Shown: positions 35,902-45,456, counted from the first letter of the stretch. The stretch: DNA of 64,000 bases from Streptomyces sp. SolWspMP-5a-2 (GCF_900091845.1 NZ_FMCI01000157.1:26851-90850), one strand, 5' to 3'. Numbers and translations are program-made. Notes: a model not told the origin generated them from the letters alone.

Positions 35902-37149
35902 TCACTTGGCCGCGTCGGCCGCCTTGACCAGCGCGTCCTTGGTGACCGCGCCGACGTACACCGTGCCGTCGTCGGTGACCAGCGCGTTGATCAGGCGCGT
36001 CGACAGGACGGTGCCCGAACCGAAGGAGCCCTTGACCTTGTCGCCGAGCGCGCCGACCAGGCCGTTGAGGTCGCCGCCGCCCCCGGCCCCGGCCGACAGG
36101 CCCTCGCCGCCGGTGTCGAAGGCGGCGATGGAGTCCCAGCCGTCACCGATGACGTTCAGTCCGTCGGGTCCCGCGTGGGCGCCGCGGCCCTTCTCCGTGC
36201 CCTTGTCCGCGCCCTTGCCGGAGGCCGCGGGCGACCGGTCGCCGCTCTTGGTCCCCGGGGCGTGCCCCGCGGTGTCGCCCTCGGTGACCTTCGCGCCCTT
36301 GGGCGGGGTGAAGTCGAAGGTGGAGGCGGCCGGCTTCGCGAAGCTGACCTTGGTGAACCCGGCGTCGATGACGGCGGAGCCGCCGCTCGCCGGGGTGAGC
36401 GTGAACTTCAGCGGCATCCCCGTCTCGGCGTCCACCGCGATGCTGATCGCGCCCACCGTGGTGTTCGCGTCCTTCGGCTTGACGACCAGCTTGTAGGCGT
36501 CGCGTCCGGCGACGTGCGCGGTGCCGTCGACCTTCACGTCGGTGGTGGAGTCGACCGCCTTCAGGGCGTCCTCGGCGAGCCGCTGGGGCGTGGGCCCCGT
36601 CCCGTCCTGCCGCGCGGTGCCCGCGCCCGCGTCGGTGGTGGCGTGGTAGACCTCGTTCGACGCGCTGTCGTAGCCCCAGACGTCCTTGCCGTTGTGGACG
36701 ACGCTGTACTCGGCCGCGTTCTCCAGCACGGAGAGCTTCTGCCGGTCGGGGCCGTCGGCCGCGACGCGCAGGGTGTGGGTGCCGGTGGCCAGTTCGGTGA
36801 GCTTGGCGGTGGGGTCGGCGGAGGACCCGTCACCGGAGCCGGTGGCGCCGGACGCCAGGCTGCCGGTCAGTCCGCCCAGGTCGGGCAGGCCGAGGTCGGT
36901 GCTGACCTTCACGGTGCCCGAGAGCTGCTGGACGTCGGACGCGGCGATCTTCTCGATGAGCTTCTGCGCGCTGATGCGCGGCAGGTCGGGGTCGCCGGAG
37001 TCGGCGAGCGCCGGGACGAGCCCGATGGTCACTGCGGCCACCCCCACCACCGCGACCGGAACCCCGTACCGCGCGGCCCTGCGCCGGCCCGCGCGCGGGT
37101 CGTCGGCGTCTCCCGCGGTGGTGCTGTCGTCGGATTCGTACGGTGCCAT
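35902..37149 (-). CDS. LolA-like/DUF2092 membrane-anchored protein of the ABC export operon
   Basis: 415 residues. After a charged 27-residue cytoplasmic start, a single membrane anchor (VPVAVVGVAAVTIGLVPALA, about 30-49) leads to an extracytoplasmic domain with LolA/RseB-like strands (LSGTVKVSTDLGL, VAADGPDRQKLSVL, NGKDVWGYDS, AETGMPLKFTL, FTPPKGAKV). A Gly/Lys/Ser-rich linker interrupts the domain near residue 300, and the last segment ends with VTDDGTVYVGAVTKDALV. It may hold a lipid or hydrophobic substrate for the adjacent transporter. RseB-like sensing of envelope stress is an alternative. Confidence 0.75.
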   Translation of the reverse strand: MAPYESDDSTTAGDADDPRAGRRRAARYGVPVAVVGVAAVTIGLVPALADSGDPDLPRISAQKLIEKIAASDVQQLSGTVKVSTDLGLPDLGGLTGSLASGATGSGDGSSADPTAKLTELATGTHTLRVAADGPDRQKLSVLENAAEYSVVHNGKDVWGYDSASNEVYHATTDAGAGTARQDGTGPTPQRLAEDALKAVDSTTDVKVDGTAHVAGRDAYKLVVKPKDANTTVGAISIAVDAETGMPLKFTLTPASGGSAVIDAGFTKVSFAKPAASTFDFTPPKGAKVTEGDTAGHAPGTKSGDRSPAASGKGADKGTEKGRGAHAGPDGLNVIGDGWDSIAAFDTGGEGLSAGAGGGGDLNGLVGALGDKVKGSFGSGTVLSTRLINALVTDDGTVYVGAVTKDALVKAADAAK

Positions 37150-37384
37150 TGTGTGCCCTACCTCCGTCGTCGGTGGCGGCCTGGCCGACTGCACGCGTCG
37201 TCCACCCCCGAGCCGCCATTCTCACCCGAATCGGTGAGGAGTGGTGTTTCCCGTGGTGTCCATCTCACCAAAACGGGCCCGAACATTCGTCAGACCCCGG
37301 AGCCAACTCCGTGTACGCCTCCGGTATGACGGAAGGCGGCCCGGCACCCTCCCGACCCGTAGGGGTGATCCAGGGGAGGCCGCG

Positions 37385-37408
37385 GGGGCCGCCCGGTCCG
37401 GCGGCCCC
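37385..37408 (-). terminator. Hairpin after the polyprenyl synthase gene
   Basis: GGGGCCGCC (37385-37393) and GGCGGCCCC (37400-37408), loop of 6, a few bases beyond the minus-strand stop at 37417. Confidence 0.55.
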
Positions 37409-37416
37409 GGGCGGGC

Positions 37417-38427
37417 CTATCCGGCCCGGTGCACCACCGCGTCGCACAGCTCCATCAGGGCCGCCCGCGCGTCGCAGTCGGGCAGCGGCGCCAGGGAGGC
37501 GCGGGCGTCCTTGGCGTAGCGGACGGTGTCCTTGCGGGCCTGTTCGAGCGCCGGGTGGGCGCGCAGGGCCGTCAGCGCCTCGGTGTGCCGGGCGTCGTCG
37601 GTCAGGTCGGAGTCCAGCAGCTCGCACAGGGCGATGTCCTCGGCGAGGCCGAGCCGGGCGGCCCGCTCGCGCAGCCGCAGCACGGGCAGCGTCGGGATGC
37701 CCTCGCGCAGGTCGGTGCCCGGGGTCTTGCCGGACTCGCGGGAGTCGGAGGCGATGTCCAGGACGTCGTCGGCGAGCTGGAAGGCGATGCCGAGCCGCTC
37801 GCCGTACTGGGTGAGGACGTCGACGACCGTGTCGTCGGCGCCGGACATCATCGCGCCGAACCGGCAGGCGACGGCGACCAGGGAGCCGGTCTTGCCGCCG
37901 AGCACGTCCAGGTAGTGGTCGACGGGGTCGCGGCCGTCCTGCGGGCCCGCGGTCTCCAGGATCTGGCCGGTGACCAGCCGCTCGAACGCCTCCGCCTGCA
38001 CCCGGACCGCCTCCGGGCCGAGGTCGGCCAGGATGTGCGACGCGCGCGCGAAGAGGAAGTCGCCGGTGAGGACCGCGACGGAGTTGCCCCAGCGGGTGTT
38101 GGCGCTGTCGACGCCCCGGCGCACGGTCGCCTCGTCCATGACGTCGTCGTGGTAGAGCGTGGCGAGGTGGGTCAGTTCCACCACCACGGCGGACGGCACG
38201 ATGCCGGGCGCGTGGCGGTCGCCGAACTGGGCGGAGAGCATGACGAGCAGCGGGCGGAACCGCTTGCCCCCGGCGCGCACCAGGTGCTGGGCGGCCTCCG
38301 TGATGAACGGGACCTCACTCTTGGTGGCTTCGAGCAATCCCTCCTCGACAGCCGTCAACCCGGCCTGGACGTCGGCTTCCAGAGCCTGGTCCCGCACGCT
38401 CAGCCCGAACGGCCCGACGACGGTCAC
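37417..38427 (-). CDS. Long-chain all-trans polyprenyl diphosphate synthase
   Basis: 336 residues. Both Asp-rich motifs are present, LYHDDVMDEATVRRG (FARM region) and QLADDVLDI (SARM), with GGKRFRPLL and GKTPGTDLREGIPTLPVL. The residue pattern before FARM lacks bulky aromatics (VVELTHLATL), consistent with long products such as the side chain of menaquinone. It stands alone with a GTG start. Its location between two complex I operons fits quinone supply. Exact chain length cannot be read. Confidence 0.9.
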   Translation of the reverse strand: MTVVGPFGLSVRDQALEADVQAGLTAVEEGLLEATKSEVPFITEAAQHLVRAGGKRFRPLLVMLSAQFGDRHAPGIVPSAVVVELTHLATLYHDDVMDEATVRRGVDSANTRWGNSVAVLTGDFLFARASHILADLGPEAVRVQAEAFERLVTGQILETAGPQDGRDPVDHYLDVLGGKTGSLVAVACRFGAMMSGADDTVVDVLTQYGERLGIAFQLADDVLDIASDSRESGKTPGTDLREGIPTLPVLRLRERAARLGLAEDIALCELLDSDLTDDARHTEALTALRAHPALEQARKDTVRYAKDARASLAPLPDCDARAALMELCDAVVHRAG

Positions 38428-38634
38428 GAGGGGTCTCCTGTCTGCTGGTGTCCACTGGCGGTTACACGGTTTGTCGATAGGTCGTTGACGTCACTCAAGT
38501 CAGCGTATCCGGTCACCTTTCGATCACCCATGCCGCCCACCGGTCCACCGCGGGCGGTATGGGATCACGACCGGTATGTTTTTGATCACTTGATATGGAT
38601 GACTATTCAGCGACTTTGATGGAAGTAATGCAGC

Positions 38635-40137
38635 GTGTCGCATATTGACAGTGATATCCAACCGGACAGCAAGCCTCCGCCCGAGGACGACCATGCCTTC
38701 TTCGGCCAGCCACGGGGGCTGCTGACCCTCTCCGGCCTTGAGGTCTGGGAGCGGTTCTCGTTCCTCGGTATGCAGGCCATCCTCGTCCTGTACTTCGCCG
38801 ACACCGTCGCCCACGGCGGCCTGGGGATGTCGCCGGGCACCGCCGCCTCCGTGTCGGCGGCCTACGGCACCCTCGTCTACCTGGTCTCGGTGGCCGGCGG
38901 CTGGCTCGCCGACCGCATCCTGGGCTCCTACCGGGCGGTGCTGTGGGGCGGCATCCTGATCGCCTGCGGACACTACGCGATGGCGGTCCCCACGGCCGCC
39001 ATGACCTGGGCGGGCCTCGGCCTGATCAGCGCGGGCACCGGGCTGCTGAAACCGAACGTGGCCACCATGGTCGGCAAGCTGTACCGCACCGACGACGAGC
39101 GCCGGGACGCCGGTTTCGCGCTCTACTACATGGCGATCAACATCGGCGCCTTCGCGGGACCGCTGATCACCGGCTGGCTCGGCGACCACCAGGGCTGGCA
39201 CTGGGGCTTCTCGGCGGCCGCGGTCGGCATGACGTTCGGGCTCGTGCAGTACGTGGCCGGACGGCGCCACCTGGCCGGGCGCACCCACGCCGCGGAGTTC
39301 GCGCTGGCCCCGGCCGCGATGCGGCGGGCGGTGCGGACGACCGCCGTCGGCGCGGTGGCCGTCGCCGTCGCCGCCACGCTGCTCGCGGTGGCCGGGTGGC
39401 TGACCATCGGGCGGTTCGTCGACGTGCTCACCGTGCTGTCGGTGATCGCGCCGGTCGTCTACTTCGCGGTGATGTTCCGCAGCCCCCGGGTGACGGCCGA
39501 GGAGCGCGGCAGGCTGCGCCCGTACGTGGTGCTCTTCCTCGCCTCGACGGTCTTCAACTTCATCCTCTTCCAGGCCTACTCGACGATGATCCTGCTGGCC
39601 TCCACCAACGCCGAGACGACCATCCTCGGGTTCCACTTCCCGGCGAGCTGGTACGCGTCCGCGCTCGGCGCCTTCGAGGTCGGGCTCGCGCCGCTGGTCG
39701 CCGCCGTCTGGATGCGGATGGGGACCCGGCAGCCGCACGCCTCCAACAAGATCGCCCTCGGGGTGGTGCTGGGCGGCCTGTCGTTCCTGCTGATGGTCCT
39801 GCCCACCTCCGGGCACTCCGGCGACGACTGGCTGATGTCCGTCTGGTGGATCGTCGGCTCCTACCTGCTCCTCGGCCTCGGCGACATCCTGCTGGAGACC
39901 TCCGGCCTCTCGGCCAGCAGCAAGCTGGCCCCGGCCGCCTTCTCCAGCCAGACCATGTCGCTCTGGTTCCTGTCGCTCGCGCTCGCCAACGGCATCCAGG
40001 CGCAGACGGTCAAGTTCTACGACGACGTCTCCAAACCGGCCTACTTCGGCGTCAACGGCGCCATCGCGGTGGCCGCGGGCCTCGCCGTGATGGCCGCCGC
40101 GCCCTGGCTGCGCCGCACCATGCACCCCGTCCACTGA
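38635..40137 (+). CDS. POT/PTR family proton-dependent oligopeptide transporter
   Basis: 500 residues, 12-14 helices. The PTR signature is seen as ALYYMAINIGAFAGPLITGWL, and the helix-1 motif EVWERFSFLGMQAILVLYF carries the ExxERF proton-coupling residues. It imports di- and tripeptides. Start GTG 38635, with GGAAG 9 bp before it. The upstream 110 bp are unusually AT-rich for this genome and probably hold the promoter. Ten bases separate it from the peptidase gene, so they are co-expressed. Confidence 0.92.
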   Translation: MSHIDSDIQPDSKPPPEDDHAFFGQPRGLLTLSGLEVWERFSFLGMQAILVLYFADTVAHGGLGMSPGTAASVSAAYGTLVYLVSVAGGWLADRILGSYRAVLWGGILIACGHYAMAVPTAAMTWAGLGLISAGTGLLKPNVATMVGKLYRTDDERRDAGFALYYMAINIGAFAGPLITGWLGDHQGWHWGFSAAAVGMTFGLVQYVAGRRHLAGRTHAAEFALAPAAMRRAVRTTAVGAVAVAVAATLLAVAGWLTIGRFVDVLTVLSVIAPVVYFAVMFRSPRVTAEERGRLRPYVVLFLASTVFNFILFQAYSTMILLASTNAETTILGFHFPASWYASALGAFEVGLAPLVAAVWMRMGTRQPHASNKIALGVVLGGLSFLLMVLPTSGHSGDDWLMSVWWIVGSYLLLGLGDILLETSGLSASSKLAPAAFSSQTMSLWFLSLALANGIQAQTVKFYDDVSKPAYFGVNGAIAVAAGLAVMAAAPWLRRTMHPVH

Positions 40138-40147
40138 GGTCGACACC

Positions 40148-42148
40148 ATGAGCCTGCACATCCGCACCTCCTTCCCCCACACCACGACCCACGAGGACGT
40201 GCGCATCCCGCTGTCCGACGGGACCTCCCTGTACGCCCGCGTGTGGCGCCCGGTGACCGGCGAACCCGTCCCGGCGCTCCTGGAGTACCTGCCCTACCGG
40301 CTGACCGACTGGACGGCGCCCCGGGACGCCCAGCGCCACCCCTGGTACGCGGGCCACGGCTACGCCTCCGTCCGCGTCGACATCCGCGGCCACGGCAACA
40401 GCGAGGGGCTGCCCGGCGACGAGTACTCCGAGCAGGAGCTGGCGGACGGCGTGGAGGTCGTCGAGTGGCTCGCCGCGCAGCCCTGGTGCACCGGCAGGGT
40501 CGGCATGTTCGGCATCTCCTGGGGCGGCTTCAACTCCCTGCAGATCGCCGCCCGCGCGCCCGAGGCCCTCAAGGCCGTCGTCACCGTCTGCTCCACCGAC
40601 GACCGCTACGACAACGACGTCCACTACATGGGCGGTTCGGTCCTCGCGGTGGACATGCACGCCTGGGCGGCGACCATGCTCGCCTTCGTCTCCCGGCCGC
40701 CCGACCCGGCCTACGCGGGCGACGCCTGGCGGGAGACCTGGCTGCGGCGGCTGGCGGCGGTCGAGCCGTTCTCGCACACCTGGCTGGCCCACCAGACCCG
40801 GGACGCGTACTGGCGCCACGGCAGCGTCTGCGAGGACTACGGCGCGATCAAGGCCGCCGTCCTCGCCGTCGGCGGCTGGCACGACCCCTACCGCGACACC
40901 GTCCTGCGCCTCGCCCAGCACCTCCCGGCCGACCGCACCCGCGGCCTCATCGGCCCCTGGTCCCACCAGTACCCCGACCGCGGCCTCCCCCCGGGACCCG
41001 CCATCGGCTTCCTCCAGGAGACCCTCCGCTGGTGGGACCACTGGCTCAAGGACACCGACACCGGCGTCATGCGCGAACCCCTCCTGCGCGCCTGGATCAG
41101 CGACTCCCACCCCCCGGCCACCGTGTACGGGACGCTGCCCGGCCGCTGGACCGGCGAGCCGTCCTGGCCGTCGCCGCACGTCACCACCGTCTCCTACGGC
41201 CTCCAGGGCGCCCCGGCGCTGGTCCGCTCGCCGCAGCACACGGGCGTGGACGCCGGGCGGTTCTTCCCGTTCGGCAACGACGCCGACCTGCCGCCCGACC
41301 AGCGCGAGGAGGACGCCCGCTCGGCGTCGTTCGAGTTCGCGGTCGGCGAGGAGACCTGGGTCCTCGGGCGGCCGAGGGTGCGGCTGCGGCTGACCGCGCA
41401 CGCGCCGCGCGGCCAGGTGGCGGCCCGGGTCTGCGACGTGGCGCCGGACGGCTCGTCGACGCTGGTCACCCGGGGTGTGCTGAACCTCTCGGCGCGCCAC
41501 GGGCGGGACCGGTCGGTGCCGTGGACGCCGGGCGCGGTCGAGGACGTCGAGTTCGAGCTGAACGGCATCGGGCACGCCTTCCCGCCGGGGCACCGCATCC
41601 GGCTCGCCGTCTCCTCCGCGTACTGGCCGTGGGTCTGGCCGCAGCCCGGCTCGGAGGCGGGCTTCACCCTGGACCCGGCGGGCAGCTTCCTCGAACTGCC
41701 GGTGCGCCGCCGGGAACCCGCGTCCGCGGTCTCCTTCGAGGAGCCGGAGCAGGCGGCGCCGCTCGGCGTGAACTTCCCCGCCACCCTGGACGAGCCGCGC
41801 CCCGAGCGGCTGGTGGTGCGGGACGTCGCGGCGGGCACCTGGCGGCTGGAGGTCGACCCCCGCTACGGCGGCACGCGCGTGTACCCGGACGGCCTGGAGT
41901 TCACCGAGGAGGCCCTGGAGACGTACACCGTCCAGGAGGCCGACCCGCTCTCCGCCCGCACCCGGTCCGACTGGTCGATCCGGCTGCACCGCCCCGAGCT
42001 GGGCTGGGACGCCCGGGTCCGCACCCGGTCGGAGATCGGCTGCGACGGCGACGCCTTCGTCACCTCCGACGAGGTGATCTGCACCGAGGGCGACGAGGTC
42101 GTCTTCCACCGGACCTGGGAGAAGCGGATTCCACGCACGGCCGGTTAA
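40148..42148 (+). CDS. CocE/NonD-family serine hydrolase (X-prolyl dipeptidyl-peptidase type)
   Basis: 666 residues. The alpha/beta-hydrolase domain has the nucleophile Ser in GMFGISWGGFNS (about residue 125), the oxyanion-region VRVDIRGHGNSEG, and Asp/His candidates in VGGWHDPYRD and GPWSHQYPDR. The C-terminal jelly-roll domain (about 330-560) has the HRIRLAVSSAYWPWVWP signature of PF08530. No signal peptide, so it should act inside the cell, probably on peptides or esters brought in by the adjacent POT transporter. The ribosome site overlaps the transporter's stop. Confidence 0.88.
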   Translation: MSLHIRTSFPHTTTHEDVRIPLSDGTSLYARVWRPVTGEPVPALLEYLPYRLTDWTAPRDAQRHPWYAGHGYASVRVDIRGHGNSEGLPGDEYSEQELADGVEVVEWLAAQPWCTGRVGMFGISWGGFNSLQIAARAPEALKAVVTVCSTDDRYDNDVHYMGGSVLAVDMHAWAATMLAFVSRPPDPAYAGDAWRETWLRRLAAVEPFSHTWLAHQTRDAYWRHGSVCEDYGAIKAAVLAVGGWHDPYRDTVLRLAQHLPADRTRGLIGPWSHQYPDRGLPPGPAIGFLQETLRWWDHWLKDTDTGVMREPLLRAWISDSHPPATVYGTLPGRWTGEPSWPSPHVTTVSYGLQGAPALVRSPQHTGVDAGRFFPFGNDADLPPDQREEDARSASFEFAVGEETWVLGRPRVRLRLTAHAPRGQVAARVCDVAPDGSSTLVTRGVLNLSARHGRDRSVPWTPGAVEDVEFELNGIGHAFPPGHRIRLAVSSAYWPWVWPQPGSEAGFTLDPAGSFLELPVRRREPASAVSFEEPEQAAPLGVNFPATLDEPRPERLVVRDVAAGTWRLEVDPRYGGTRVYPDGLEFTEEALETYTVQEADPLSARTRSDWSIRLHRPELGWDARVRTRSEIGCDGDAFVTSDEVICTEGDEVVFHRTWEKRIPRTAG

Positions 42149-42403
42149 AGGCGAGTTGGGCTCATTGCCCGTTTTGCCATAATTGATGATTCCCGTGAGT
42201 TGGCTCACGCCGCGTCGCGCCCGGACCCCGTCCCCGCGCGACGCGGCGCTCCTTGTGCGCCAAGGGGAGTTGACCCTTGGCGGGTGCAAAGGATCAAGCA
42301 CCCCAAACCACCCTGATCAAGGTCAACCACCCTGATGTGTGAATCCGGCACTTGTTCCGGACATGTGCTCTCGCATACGTTCCCGCCCTGTCGGGTGGAC
42401 GCC

Positions 42404-42585
42404 TAATCCTGCCGCCGCCCGCACACCCATTCACCGAACGAACTCACGCACGGCAGGAGCGGGGGAACCAGGTAGGTCGCCGGACCGGGCAGCGCCCGGC
42501 ACGGCTAGGGGTGAAGTCGCACCGCCGCACGGCGGCGCGGCCGGGCAGCTCCCGCCCGAACCCGACAGCTCACCTCGCAGGCGAC
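42404..42585 (+). promoter_or_regulatory. ydaO/yuaA-type c-di-AMP riboswitch
   Basis: The leader of the SLT hydrolase gene contains the conserved blocks of the actinobacterial ydaO riboswitch in order: AATCCTGCCG, GGCAGGAGCGGGGGAACCAG, GGGGTGAAGTCGC, CCCGAACCCGACAGCTCACC and TCGCAGGCG. The last block runs up to the GGAGAGG ribosome site, so ligand binding can control transcription or access to it. In S. coelicolor this class precedes rpfA and other wall-lytic genes and is turned off by c-di-AMP. The remainder of the 452-bp gap (42149-42403) shows no gene. Confidence 0.9.
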
Positions 42586-42600
42586 GGAGAGGAAACCGCC

Positions 42601-43071
42601 ATGCCCGCCATCGCTCCCCGCCGCTCGCGTCTCGCCCGCAAGCTCGCCGTCCTCGGCACCGGCGCCGCCGTGCTCGCCCTCCCGGTCATCGGCGCCACCA
42701 GCGCCTCGGCCGCCACCCCGACCGTGGCGACCGCGACCTCCCTGGGCTACTCGAACAACCTCGACGGCTGGATCCGCGCCTCCCTGTCCGTGATGGCCCA
42801 GAAGGGCATCCCGGGCACGTACAACGGCATCTACCGCAACGTGATCCGCGAGTCGTCCGGCAACCCGCGCGCCATCAACAACTGGGACTCCAACGCCGCC
42901 GCGGGCATCCCGTCCAAGGGGCTGCTCCAGGTCATCGACCCGACCTTCGCCGCGTACCACGTCTCCGGGACCGTCTACGACCCGTACGACCCGGTCGCGA
43001 ACATCACGGCCGCCTGCAACTACGCGGCCCACCGGTACGGCTCGATCGACAACGTGTGGGGCGCCTACTAG
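42601..43071 (+). CDS. Secreted lytic transglycosylase-like (SLT) protein
   Basis: 156 residues. The signal peptide (RRSRLARKLAVLGTG start, Ala/Val core, cleavage near ATSASAATP) is followed by a single SLT domain: NVIRESSGNPRAINNWDSNA with the catalytic Glu, SKGLLQVIDPTFAAYH and YDPVANITAACNYAAHRYG. It cleaves peptidoglycan glycan strands. No wall-binding domain (LysM) is present. Control by a c-di-AMP riboswitch links it to germination and growth timing. Confidence 0.92.
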   Translation: MPAIAPRRSRLARKLAVLGTGAAVLALPVIGATSASAATPTVATATSLGYSNNLDGWIRASLSVMAQKGIPGTYNGIYRNVIRESSGNPRAINNWDSNAAAGIPSKGLLQVIDPTFAAYHVSGTVYDPYDPVANITAACNYAAHRYGSIDNVWGAY

Positions 43072-43086
43072 GCCCGTCGGCCCCGT

Positions 43087-43893
43087 TCAGTCAAAGAGGC
43101 GTTCGAGGACGACGGCGATGCCGTCGTCCTCGTTCGACAGCGTGACCTCGTCCGCCACCCGCTTCAGTTCCGGATGGGCGTTGGCCATGGCGACGCCGTG
43201 GGCGGCCCACTCGAACATCGGGATGTCGTTCGGCATGTCCCCGAAGGCGATCGTCTCCCGCGGGCCAAGACCCAGGTGGTCGGCGGCCAGCGCGAGTCCG
43301 GTCGCCTTCGTGATGCCGGATGGCTGGAGTTCGACGGTGCCGGGGCCCGACATCGTCACCGTCGCGAGGGAGTCCACCACCGCGCGGGCGATCCCCGCCA
43401 ACTCGTCGTCGGACAGCTCGGGATGGCGCAGCAGCACCTTGCTGATCGGCGCGCTCCACAGGTCCGACCTGCGCTCGACGCGCACCGCGGGCAGCGTCGG
43501 GTGCGGCATGCGGTAGCCGGGCTCGATCAGGGTGAGGCCGTCCACCCCGTCCTGGTCGACGGCCGCGTACACCTGGCCGACCTCCGCCTCGATCTTGCCG
43601 AGCGCGGTCTCGGCCAGCTCCCGGTCCAGGGTGACCGACCAGAGCAGCCGGTCCGCGCCGGCGTCGTACACCTGGGCGCCCTGTCCGCACACCGCGAGCC
43701 CCCTGCTGTGCAGGTCGTCGAGGAGCGGGCGCACCCGGGGGGCCGGGCGGCCGGTCACGACGAGGTGCCGGGCGCCGGCGACTGCCACCCGCGCGAGGGC
43801 GGCGCGGGACCGGTCGGACAGCGTGTCGTCGCCTCTGAGGAGGGTGCCGTCCAGGTCGGTGGCGATGAGAGCGTATGCGGTGGGTGCGGCCAT
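43087..43893 (-). CDS. HAD-superfamily phosphatase, Cof type
   Basis: 268 residues. Motif I ATDLDGTLL holds nucleophile Asp13, motif II is VVTGRP, motif III is a Lys in ITKATGLAL, and motif IV is FGDMPNDIPMFEWA. The C2 cap between them is the Cof/YbiV type that acts on sugar phosphates or nucleotides. The substrate is unknown. Convergent with the SLT gene, 15 bp apart. Confidence 0.9.
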   Translation of the reverse strand: MAAPTAYALIATDLDGTLLRGDDTLSDRSRAALARVAVAGARHLVVTGRPAPRVRPLLDDLHSRGLAVCGQGAQVYDAGADRLLWSVTLDRELAETALGKIEAEVGQVYAAVDQDGVDGLTLIEPGYRMPHPTLPAVRVERRSDLWSAPISKVLLRHPELSDDELAGIARAVVDSLATVTMSGPGTVELQPSGITKATGLALAADHLGLGPRETIAFGDMPNDIPMFEWAAHGVAMANAHPELKRVADEVTLSNEDDGIAVVLERLFD

Positions 43894-44135
43894 GATCAGA
43901 GAATACGGATCGGACGCCCCGCCGACTCAGCGGCGAACCGGACGACGACGCGGTTCACCGCGTCCTCGTCCGCATCAGGCCAACTTCCCTGTCTCCTTCG
44001 CCCTTTCGGCCCCGCGCCCGCCGCCCGCCCGGCGACCGCCACCCGCCTCCCCCGCGCTCCCAGGGCGGCTCGGCCCCGTCTCTCCCGAATCCCGGGGCGG
44101 CTCAGCCGACCGTCTCCCCCGCACCCCAGGACGGC

Positions 44136-45338
44136 TCAGCCGTGTGCCGCCGCCAGGTGCCGCGCCAGCCTCGGGGAGGCGAACTCCGTGCCGCACACGA
44201 ACCGCATCACCGGACCGTAGGAGGCCGCGGCGGGCAGCCCCGTGAAGTACAGGCCGGGCACCGAGGAGACGTATCCGGCGCCCAGCCGCGGGGCGCCCCT
44301 GCTGACCGCGAGCCGGGTGCGCAGCCCCTCGCCGAGGAAGTCCATCGCGGCGATGTCCACCCGGTAGCCGGTGGCGGCCAGCACATGGTCGGCGGTGAGC
44401 CGCTCCACGCCCCCGCCGTGGGTGCGCACGGTCAGCGCCGCGCCCGGTCCGTCCGGCTCGGCGCCCACGATCCGCTCGACGTCGCCGACCCGCACCCGGC
44501 CCTCGAACCGCTCCCGCAGCCACCAGGCGCCGAGCGGGCCGAGCACCCGGCGCACCAGGTAGTGCCTGGCGCCCTCCGGCAGGTACCGGTAGGGCTGCGC
44601 GTGGTAGCTCAGCGCCCACAGCGACCAGGCCCGCCCGAACGGCGACTCCGGGCGCAGCCTCGGCTGCTCCCACGGCGGCGCGCCGAACGCGACCCTGCCC
44701 CGGCCGCGCGCCACCACCCGCACCCGGGCGCCCGCCTCCGCCGCCAGCGCCGCCGTCTCCAGCGCGGACTGGCCCGCGCCGACGACGATCAGCTCCCGGC
44801 CCGCGTACCGGGTGAGGTCGTGGTGCTGGGAGCTGTGCGAGACCGGTCCGGCGGGCGCGGGTCCGTCCGGCGCGGCCGCGGCCAGCTCGGGCGGCAGGTG
44901 CGCCAGACCGGAGAGCCCGGTGGCCACGACGACCGCGCGGGCGGTGAACGTCTCGCCGGAATCCAGTTTCAGTTCGAAGTCGCCACCGGAGCGCCGGTCC
45001 ACCGCGACCACCCGGACGCGTTCCAGGCCGGGCACCTGCCGCTGCTGGAACCAGGCGCCGTAGGCGGTGAAGGTCTCCACCGGGATGATGTCCTCGTCGG
45101 TGACCAGCGGCGCCACGCCCGCCTCGGCGCAGTAGTCGGCCAGGGTGTGGCCGGGCAGCGGGCAGTCGAGGCTGGAGGCGGCCGGGGTCGACTTCAGGAG
45201 CATCCCGGCGGGCATGTGGTCGCGCCAGGCGACCATCGGCTCGCCGAAGACCCGCACGGGCATCCCGCGCGCTCGCAGATGGGCGGCGGTCGACAGGCCG
45301 AACGGCCCGGCGCCGATGACAGCTACCGGTGTGATCAC
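44136..45338 (-). CDS. FAD-dependent oxidoreductase (flavin monooxygenase-like)
   Basis: 400 residues with two Rossmann motifs, VIGAGPFGLSTAAHLRARG near the N terminus for FAD and VVGAGQSALETAALAAEAG (about 190) for NAD(P)H, plus VLAATGYRVDI before the end. This two-nucleotide layout resembles flavin-containing and N-hydroxylating monooxygenases. The GTG at 45338 is preferred to 45368 because GGGGAGGA lies 5 bp before it. It follows the ATP-grasp gene by 118 bp on the same strand, and the two may act in one small pathway. The substrate is unknown. Confidence 0.8.
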   Translation of the reverse strand: MITPVAVIGAGPFGLSTAAHLRARGMPVRVFGEPMVAWRDHMPAGMLLKSTPAASSLDCPLPGHTLADYCAEAGVAPLVTDEDIIPVETFTAYGAWFQQRQVPGLERVRVVAVDRRSGGDFELKLDSGETFTARAVVVATGLSGLAHLPPELAAAAPDGPAPAGPVSHSSQHHDLTRYAGRELIVVGAGQSALETAALAAEAGARVRVVARGRGRVAFGAPPWEQPRLRPESPFGRAWSLWALSYHAQPYRYLPEGARHYLVRRVLGPLGAWWLRERFEGRVRVGDVERIVGAEPDGPGAALTVRTHGGGVERLTADHVLAATGYRVDIAAMDFLGEGLRTRLAVSRGAPRLGAGYVSSVPGLYFTGLPAAASYGPVMRFVCGTEFASPRLARHLAAAHG

Positions 45339-45456
45339 GAAGTCCTCCCCAGGACGTCTGCTCGTCACTTCGCGCCCGGTCCGGGCGGTCCCGCGGGCAC
45401 CGGGCCCGATCCGCGCGCCCGCGCGGACGGGACTCGGCGGGTGCGGCCCGGCCGCC

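Noticed and set aside
43894..44135. Possible small gene in the gap between HAD phosphatase and FAD oxidoreductase
   Set aside because: No frame has a start with a ribosome site and normal composition; only short GC-rich repeats are seen.
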